A stretch of DNA of 10,968 nucleotides from a bacterium. GTDB taxonomy: Bacteria > ARS69. Location of the stretch: contig JALGZO010000231.1 in assembly GCA_025774865.1 (NCBI GenBank), forward strand, positions 1-10,968, written 5' to 3'. The position numbers were made by a program, and so were the translations under genes. The notes beneath the pieces were generated by a model. That model had not been told where the DNA came from, made no database searches, and saw only the letters and a list, made by a program, of their open reading frames with translations. This document shows, piece by piece, positions 6,316 to 10,968 of this stretch; position 1 is the first letter of the stretch, and each line of letters opens with the position of its first letter.

Positions 6316-8000
6316 CGGAGCATGTACCCAAGGTCTGCGGAGGGGATTCGGAGCTCGGCAACTTCATCGAGGGCGTGATTCAGCCCGGCGGAAGCGGCCG
6401 CGAGGCGTCGCGAGCCATCCTGCGCGAGATCGTGGGCGTTCCCGGAGTGCGCCCGGTTCACGCCGCGAACTGCCGCTGTGTGGACTGCATGTCGGGCTCC
6501 CGCACGCGTTACGACGCGCGCGACTGGGGGCGGAAGTTCTCCGCCGTGAACGGCGGCTGCCTCTACATCGACCTCGATCACCTGGAGGTTTGCTTGCCCG
6601 AGGTGCGGAGCGCGCACGACTGGGTTGCGGCGTGGCACGCGATGCTGCGGCTCGCGCGCGACGCCATGGAGCGGGCGAACGAGCGGCAGCCGGACGGGCG
6701 CGAGATTCGAGTTCTCGTGAACAACAGCGATGGGCTCGGACATTCGTACGGCAGCCACCTGAACTTCCTGGTCACGCGGCGAGCCTACGACAACCTCTTC
6801 GAGAGAAAGATGCAGCATCTTCTGTGGCTCGCCGCGTACCAGGCCTCCAGCATCGTGTTCACGGGGCAGGGGAAGGTCGGCACCGAGAACGGGTGTCCGT
6901 GGGTTCCGTACCAGCTCTCGCAGCGGGCGGACTTCTTCGAGTGCATTGCGGCTCCACACACCACGTTCGCCCGCCCGATCGTCAACAGCCGCGACGAAGC
7001 TCACTGCGGGTGGTCGCGGCGGGTCGACGGGGATGACCGCGTGCCCCTTCGCGACCGGATGGCGCGGCTGCACGTGATCTTCTACGACAACAACCTCTTG
7101 CATGTCGCTTGCCTCTTGAAGGTCGGCGTCCTGCAGATCGTGCTGGCGATGATCGAGGCGGAGGAGGTCGATACGAAGCTGATTCTCGACGATCCCCTCC
7201 AGGCCCTCACGGACTGGAGCCACGATCCCTGGCTTTCCGCTCGCGCCGAGACGTGCGACGGGCGGCGGGTCACCGCGGTGGAGCTGCAGCTTCTGTTCGC
7301 GGAGCGGGTGCACGCGTTCGTGGAGAGCGGCGCGTGCGACGAGATCGTTCCGCGGGCGAAGGAAATCGTCGCGCTGTGGGAGGACACGCTCCGGAAGCTT
7401 CGCGACCGGGACTTCTCGGCCCTCACCGGACGCCTCGACTGGGTGCTCAAGCAGGCGGTGATCGAGAGGGCGTTCCGGCTGAGGCCGGAACTCGAGTGGA
7501 CGGATGCGGAAGCCAAGCAGCTCGACCTCGTCTACTCCGATTTGGATCCCCAGAGGGGCCTCTTCTGGTCGTATGCGAACGATCTGATGGAGGCCGTCGT
7601 GAGCGAGTCCGAGATCGAGCGATTCACGGTCGAGCCGCCGTCGGGCACGCGCGCGTGGGGGCGAGCGATGCTCCTGCGACGGGCGGGCCGGGACCTCGTG
7701 GAGGACGTGGACTGGGACTACATCAAGTTTCGGATGACGAACGGCTACTGGTCGAGCGTTCGGAGGGTGGACATGGCGAATCCGCTGGAGTTCACGCGAT
7801 CGGCGCTCGAACCGTTGCTGGATCGCAGTGCAGGTCTCGAGGAAATCCTCGGGGAGCTGGAACACCCTTCAACCGGAGGAACAACTCATGCAGACACGGC
7901 AGAAACGGAGGCAGCAGAGCACCGGTCTGAATCCATACGGGGGCAACGTCGGGAGCGGGGGGCTCGGGGAAATGCGGGCTTCGGTACGAGATCTCACTGA
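6312..8000 (+). CDS. Dop-like Pup deamidase/depupylase
   Basis: Glutamine-synthetase-fold enzyme expected to deamidate the C-terminal Gln of the Pup-like protein and to remove the tag. The 562-residue protein matches Dop across its length: NNSDGLGHSYGSHLNFL (137-153), VFTGQGKVG (182-190), YQLSQRADFFE (200-210), RPIVNSRDEAH (221-231), RLHVIFYDNN (252-261) and QLDLVYSD (403-410). The metal-site Asp in CLYIDLDH (83-90) is kept. The N-terminal GxExE motif is altered to GGDSE (10-14), with Asp12 where Dop and PafA have Glu. The region around 54-59 carries a CRCVDC cluster not in typical Dop. GTG 6312 overlaps the ATPase stop (GTGA), with GGAGG upstream. The frame runs 113 nt into the next gene. 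Residues after about 519 (Arg/Glu/Gly-rich) look like shadow translation of that gene, so the functional end may be near 7870. Dop rather than PafA is favoured by motif detail and gene order. Confidence 0.85.
   Translation: MTEHVPKVCGGDSELGNFIEGVIQPGGSGREASRAILREIVGVPGVRPVHAANCRCVDCMSGSRTRYDARDWGRKFSAVNGGCLYIDLDHLEVCLPEVRSAHDWVAAWHAMLRLARDAMERANERQPDGREIRVLVNNSDGLGHSYGSHLNFLVTRRAYDNLFERKMQHLLWLAAYQASSIVFTGQGKVGTENGCPWVPYQLSQRADFFECIAAPHTTFARPIVNSRDEAHCGWSRRVDGDDRVPLRDRMARLHVIFYDNNLLHVACLLKVGVLQIVLAMIEAEEVDTKLILDDPLQALTDWSHDPWLSARAETCDGRRVTAVELQLLFAERVHAFVESGACDEIVPRAKEIVALWEDTLRKLRDRDFSALTGRLDWVLKQAVIERAFRLRPELEWTDAEAKQLDLVYSDLDPQRGLFWSYANDLMEAVVSESEIERFTVEPPSGTRAWGRAMLLRRAGRDLVEDVDWDYIKFRMTNGYWSSVRRVDMANPLEFTRSALEPLLDRSAGLEEILGELEHPSTGGTTHADTAETEAAEHRSESIRGQRRERGARGNAGFGTRSH
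7875..7880 (+). promoter_or_regulatory. Shine-Dalgarno for the Pup-like gene, inside the Dop reading frame
   Basis: GGAGGA lies 7 nt before ATG 7888 and sets the start of the 64-residue Pup-like protein. It lies within the open Dop frame, so ribosomes translating Dop cross this site and could reinitiate or compete there. Confidence 0.65.
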
Positions 8001-8082
8001 CGCCGGTGACCATGCGATGCTCGATGCGTTGTCGACCACCGAGCAGACCATGAAGGAAATTCCACAGCAGACGGGGCAGTAG
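7888..8082 (+). CDS. Pup/UBact-like protein modifier ending in Thr-Gly-Gln
   Basis: A 64-residue protein, the same length as Mycobacterium tuberculosis Pup, lying between Dop-like and PafA-like genes as pup does. It has no hydrophobic core and looks disordered: a basic, Gln-rich N-terminus (QTRQKRRQQ, 2-10), a Gly/Asn stretch (13-27), a possible amphipathic helix at about 28-57 that could pair with the ATPase coiled coil, and the tail IPQQTGQ. The C-terminal Gln would need deamidation to Glu before ligation, as with Pup. The Thr-Gly-Gln end departs from the usual Gly-Gly-Gln/Glu of Pup and UBact. Its only lysines are Lys6 and Lys56. Charge is balanced (seven acidic, seven basic residues), unlike strongly acidic Pup. 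A longer form from 7828 in the same frame is unlikely because the Shine-Dalgarno at 7875 points to 7888. Identification rests on context, size and tail, not strong sequence similarity. Confidence 0.8.
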   Translation: MQTRQKRRQQSTGLNPYGGNVGSGGLGEMRASVRDLTDAGDHAMLDALSTTEQTMKEIPQQTGQ

Positions 8083-8084
8083 TC

Positions 8085-9650
8085 GTGACCCGGTGCTTGT
8101 TCGGGGTGGAGACCGAGTACGCGCTGGCGCCTCACGAGCACCGGAGGAACTGCCTGGAGCAGCTCATCGAGCTCGCCCGGGAGAAGCTCGCACATCTCCC
8201 GGGCGTTCGAGGCTGCGACCTCTTTCTCGCGAACGGGTCCCGCCTCTACATCGACTGCGGGGAACACCCGGAGCTCGCCACGCCGGAGTGCACGACCCCC
8301 TACGAGGTCGTTCGCTACGTTCTCGCCGGTGACGCGCTGCTGTCGGACCTCATCGACCGGATCGAACTCCCTGATGGCGCGAAGCCGTTCCTGTTCAAGG
8401 GCAACGTCGACTACACGGGGGCGCACTCCACATGGGGTTGCCACGAATCGTTCCTGTGCCGCACCGACCCGGCCCGGGTCCCCGACGCGATCATGTCGCA
8501 CCTCGTCTCACGCATCATCTACACGGGCGCTGGCGGCTTCAACCCGTTCGCGCCCGGAATCCAGTTCGCGGTGTCACCTCGCGCGTGGCACCTCCCGAAC
8601 GCCGTGTCGAAGGAGTCGACGAAGAGTCGCGGCATCTTCCACGCGAAGGACGAGCCCCTTTCGAAACAAGGCTATCATCGCATCCACTTGATCTGCGGCG
8701 AGAGTGTGCGGTCGGAGAAGGCGATGCTCCTGCGCACCGGGGCGACCGCCCTCGTCGTCGCGCTGATCGACGCGGGCAAGCGCCCCGGGCGGGGGTTCGA
8801 GCTCACCGACCCGGTCGCGGCGCTTCGGATGTTCACCACGGATCCCGACTGTCGCGCGACGGTCCCGCTCGCGAACGGTCGCCACGCCACCGCTCTCGAG
8901 ATCCAGCATCATTACCTGGAGATGGTCGAGAAGCACGCGGACGCGAGCTTCATGCCCGACTGGGCTCCGAAGGTGTGCCGCGATTGGCGCCGGATGCTCG
9001 ACCGGATCGAGAACGACCCGGATTCGCTGGCCCGGGTCTTGGACTGGGCGATGAAGCGGACTCTGTTCGAGCGCAGGATCGAGCAGAGTGAGATCGACGC
9101 GGCCACGATTCCGGCCTGGAATCACGTCGTTGGCGAGATCGACCGGGGGTTGGAGGCCGGGAGCGTGAAGGGGATGGCCACTCGCGTGGAGGCGGTGCTC
9201 GGAACGACGAGCGCGATCCCGGGAACGATCCGTGGACTCGACGACTACGTGCGCGAGCACTCGCTCGACTGGAGTCTGTTGCGCCCGTTCGTGAACCTCC
9301 GAAAGGAGCTTTTCACGATCGACGTGCGCTTCACGGAAGTGGGCGGGCGTCTGTTCGAGACACTCGACGACGCGGGCGTTCTCGAGCATCGGGCCCCCGG
9401 CGTCGGGAGCGTCCGGGCGGCGATGACGCGATGTCCGTCGAAGGGACGCGCGCGCCTGCGCGGGCGGCTCGTGCGCCGACACTTCCGGAGCAAGGGCATG
9501 CGCGCCACGTGGAAATCGGTGTGGGACGGGGAGAAGAACCGTATCCTCGACATGTCCGACCCGTTCGACGAGGACGGCGAGTGGAAGGACATGTCGAAGC
9601 TGGAGCGCGCGAACCGGGTACTGGATCTGGACCTCTTGGGGGATCTCTGA
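8085..9650 (+). CDS. PafA-like Pup ligase
   Basis: Glutamine-synthetase-fold ligase expected to join the Glu-ended Pup-like protein to substrate lysines using ATP. The 521-residue protein opens with the canonical FGVETEY (6-12), which fixes the GTG start at 8085, two bases after the Pup-like stop. Further landmarks are ANGSRLYIDCGEHPELATPE (49-68, including the active-site-type Asp57), FKGNVDYTGAHSTWGCHESF (104-123), KDEPLSKQGYHRIHLICGES (188-207) and LDWAMKRTLFER (319-330). The family's NNTD...SYGCHEN and RDEPHAD...RLHVIVGDSN motifs are recognisable but diverged. The protein is longer than mycobacterial PafA (about 450 residues), with much of the excess in residues 335-450 and a charged C-terminus. 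Canonical GxExE, position after the Pup gene and pairing with a separate Dop argue for PafA. The Shine-Dalgarno is weak (GGGG at 8073-8076), consistent with coupling to the gene before it. It is the last gene of the operon. Confidence 0.85.
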   Translation: MTRCLFGVETEYALAPHEHRRNCLEQLIELAREKLAHLPGVRGCDLFLANGSRLYIDCGEHPELATPECTTPYEVVRYVLAGDALLSDLIDRIELPDGAKPFLFKGNVDYTGAHSTWGCHESFLCRTDPARVPDAIMSHLVSRIIYTGAGGFNPFAPGIQFAVSPRAWHLPNAVSKESTKSRGIFHAKDEPLSKQGYHRIHLICGESVRSEKAMLLRTGATALVVALIDAGKRPGRGFELTDPVAALRMFTTDPDCRATVPLANGRHATALEIQHHYLEMVEKHADASFMPDWAPKVCRDWRRMLDRIENDPDSLARVLDWAMKRTLFERRIEQSEIDAATIPAWNHVVGEIDRGLEAGSVKGMATRVEAVLGTTSAIPGTIRGLDDYVREHSLDWSLLRPFVNLRKELFTIDVRFTEVGGRLFETLDDAGVLEHRAPGVGSVRAAMTRCPSKGRARLRGRLVRRHFRSKGMRATWKSVWDGEKNRILDMSDPFDEDGEWKDMSKLERANRVLDLDLLGDL

Positions 9651-9660
9651 CGCGCCGCCA

Positions 9661-10296
9661 TCACGAGGCAGTGACGGACTCCGTCGCCGCCCCCAGCCGT
9701 TCCGAGAGCTCCCGGTACCATGCGAAGGCATGCTCGGTTCGCTCTCGCCGCTCGGCCGCGCCCCAGATGATCGAGAGCGTGCGCCGCGTGTCGTCGCCGG
9801 TCTTCGTCCGCTGCGAGTCCTTCACGCCGTTCGCGCACGGTCCTTCCGCGTCGTGCAGGCAGAGGAGGCCGCCGAGCGCGATTTCCTGCCCCGATGCGTT
9901 GAAGACGTAACTCTCCCCGGCCGCGGCCAGGCCGATCCGAAACGGCTCCCTCGCACGATCGAGATCCACGAGGCTGATCGGAAGGCCGCTGTGCAACGAC
10001 ACGACGTTGCAGGTGTCCACCGCCGGGTTGATCGACGAGAGCTTGCCCTCGCCGGCGGCGCGCACGAGGTACTCCGACGCCGGTTTGCCCCGCCCCGTCG
10101 GTTTGTACCCGCCGTGTCGAAAGACGTCGCGGACGATGCGTCGCGTGTCGTCGCTGGGGGAGAGGGGCGCTTCGGTGTCGAGGCGCAGCAAGTCGAGCAG
10201 CCAATCCGGCGAGGCAAGACCGCCGATCGGCGTGGGGAAGGTCGACTCGAAGAGCGCGGCATGCAGAGACGGGTGGGGATCTACGGTGAGGATCAT
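9661..10296 (-). CDS. B3/B4 (PheT-like) domain protein
   Basis: A 211-residue stand-alone B3/B4 domain protein, related to the tRNA/amino-acid editing region of phenylalanyl-tRNA synthetase beta chain. Family hallmarks are visible: PTGRGKPASEYLVRA (66-80), SSINPAVDTCNVVSLHSGLP (87-106), PISLVDLD (106-113), the GESY turn (127-130), GGLLCLHDAEGP (142-153), then SQRTKTGDDTRRTLSIIWG (161-179). Such proteins are thought to hydrolyse mischarged tRNA or related esters, but many are uncharacterised. ATG 10296 has no strong Shine-Dalgarno, and a hairpin lies just upstream. The gene converges on the pafA-like gene with a gap of only 10 nt, leaving no room for a dedicated terminator, so the two transcripts probably overlap at their 3' ends. 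I see nothing linking it to the tagging operon. Confidence 0.85.
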   Translation of the reverse strand: MILTVDPHPSLHAALFESTFPTPIGGLASPDWLLDLLRLDTEAPLSPSDDTRRIVRDVFRHGGYKPTGRGKPASEYLVRAAGEGKLSSINPAVDTCNVVSLHSGLPISLVDLDRAREPFRIGLAAAGESYVFNASGQEIALGGLLCLHDAEGPCANGVKDSQRTKTGDDTRRTLSIIWGAAERRERTEHAFAWYRELSERLGAATESVTAS

Positions 10297-10301
10297 GGCG
10301 C

Positions 10302-10320
10302 GGCGAGCTTATCACTCGCC
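10302..10320 (-). other. Hairpin between the two minus-strand genes
   Basis: GGCGAG (10302-10307) and CTCGCC (10315-10320) form a perfect 6-bp stem with a 7-base AT-rich loop. On the minus-strand transcript it lies after the secreted-protein stop and about 6 nt before ATG 10296. No U-tract follows, so it is not a typical intrinsic terminator. It may instead hide the ribosome-binding region of the B3/B4 gene or be chance. Confidence 0.3.
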
Positions 10321-10337
10321 CCGGAACGTGTCGCAGA

Positions 10338-10904
10338 TCACTGACCGCGGTACATGCCCTTGACGCCGGCCCATGTCGAGGCCTCCAGCGCCGACTCGCA
10401 GAGGGTCCCGCCCTTGCAGGGAGCCGTCCCCAGGCTGCTGTAGCCGACCCATTCGATGTTCCAGGTTTGGGGGCTCGTCTGGCTGCAATCCACGGTGACG
10501 TGGCGGTTGTTGTCGGCCGAGGGAACGATGCAAAGCGTCCCGGGGATGTCGACCACGACGAGCTTCGCGGCGACCATGGGCCCCTCGGGACAGCCGCCGA
10601 CGGCGAGGAGCAGCTTTTCGGCGCTGCTGCTCGCGTTGAGGAATGGTGCTACGGGCGCGGTCCCGATGTGCGCGATTCCGTCGCCCTGGATGTCGAACTC
10701 GGCCGACGCCATCCCGTCGCCGTCGCTGCAGTAGTACCAGAGATACAGAGTCTTGACCCCGCCCGCCGCGGAACCGGTGTTCGAGAGGGGGTCGGACGGG
10801 CTGCCGCTGATCGTCCAGCCGTAACGGTTTTGGGCTCGGACGGGGCCGGCCGCCGCGCCCAGGACGGCGGCGACAGCGGCGATGAGGAGGAGGTTGCGTT
10901 TCAC
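10338..10904 (-). CDS. Secreted protein of unknown function, six Cys
   Basis: I do not recognise the family. From GTG 10904 the protein has 188 residues and begins with a classic signal peptide: KR, a hydrophobic core LLLIAAVAAVLGAAAG (5-20), and a likely signal peptidase I site VRA|Q after residue 24. It is therefore exported, to periplasm or outside. The mature part has six Cys (59, 105, 125, 140, 163, 169), an even number consistent with disulfides, a mostly beta-like composition and the C-terminal motif STWAGVKGMYR. A longer form from ATG 10946 is possible, but GGGAG precedes the GTG at a suitable distance and the shorter form gives a normal signal peptide. The segment TLYLWYYCSDGDGMASAEFD and the W-x-x-(I/V)-K end remind me of lineage-specific secreted families in uncultured phyla such as Eisenbacteria; this is only an impression. 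Confidence 0.7.
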   Translation of the reverse strand: MKRNLLLIAAVAAVLGAAAGPVRAQNRYGWTISGSPSDPLSNTGSAAGGVKTLYLWYYCSDGDGMASAEFDIQGDGIAHIGTAPVAPFLNASSSAEKLLLAVGGCPEGPMVAAKLVVVDIPGTLCIVPSADNNRHVTVDCSQTSPQTWNIEWVGYSSLGTAPCKGGTLCESALEASTWAGVKGMYRGQ

Positions 10905-10968
10905 GCGGTGGCTCCCGAGGGGTACGGGGGGCAGTGATTCAATCATAGGCAGGAATGCAGACTCCGGC

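Noticed and set aside
6270-7865. 531-codon minus-strand open frame opposite the Dop gene
   Set aside because: The plus strand matches Dop over its whole length; the antisense translation has low-complexity Arg/Val/Glu/Pro composition and no recognisable domain.
7828-7887. Longer Pup-like protein starting at 7828
   Set aside because: The Shine-Dalgarno at 7875-7880 points to ATG 7888, and the extra residues are Dop-coding sequence read in another frame.
10905-10946. Start of the secreted protein at ATG 10946
   Set aside because: No Shine-Dalgarno at a proper distance, and it would place 14 non-signal residues before the signal peptide; GTG 10904 fits better.
1-10968. tRNA, rRNA, CRISPR arrays, insertion sequences
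   Set aside because: No cloverleaf, regularly spaced repeats, transposase motifs or terminal inverted repeats were seen on reading either strand.

Overview
This window is GC-rich bacterial DNA with the same strong G/C third-position bias in every gene, so nothing looks recently transferred. Nearly all of it (about 159-9650, + strand) is one tightly packed gene cluster with very short gaps, ATGA/GTGA stop-start overlaps and good Shine-Dalgarno sites, which I read as a single operon. The host is probably an uncultured Gram-negative-type bacterium: a signal-peptide-bearing secreted protein lies at the right end. A resemblance of that protein to secreted families of Candidatus Eisenbacteria is only an impression.

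The operon combines two protein-tagging chemistries that are normally separate. The left half (159-4583) has every step of a eukaryote-like ubiquitin pathway: a RING-like zinc protein with an N-terminal FHA-like segment (putative E3), a ThiF/E1-like adenylating enzyme with a zinc ribbon, a UBC-like E2 with HPN and a catalytic-type Cys, a protein or domain of unknown function that may be a tandem YbjN/CesT-like fold, a small beta-grasp ubiquitin-like protein ending in Ala-Gly, and a JAMM/Rpn11-type metalloprotease. The right half (4594-9650) is a pupylation-type module in the classic order: a coiled-coil AAA ATPase of the ARC/Mpa type, a Dop-like enzyme, a 64-residue Pup/UBact-like modifier ending in Thr-Gly-Gln, and a PafA-like ligase. 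No 20S proteasome gene is present, and the ATPase lacks a C-terminal HbYX docking motif, so the destination of tagged proteins is open.

A plausible scheme: E1, E2 and the RING protein attach the ubiquitin-like protein and the JAMM protease removes it; separately Dop deamidates the C-terminal Gln of the Pup-like protein, PafA ligates it to lysines, and the ATPase unfolds the products. Whether the two tags meet on the same substrate is the main question.

Two places look like frameshifts relative to the ancestral genes: about 325-335 in the RING gene and about 2240-2280 at the end of the E2. The Dop reading frame also runs 113 nt into the Pup-like gene. These could be assembly errors, real mutations or recoding.

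Downstream, converging on the operon after only 10 nt, are two minus-strand genes that look unrelated: a B3/B4 (PheT-like) domain protein (9661-10296) and a secreted Cys-containing protein (about 10338-10904). Positions 1-158 hold at most the last codons of an upstream gene and a leader of about 130 nt that probably carries the operon promoter.
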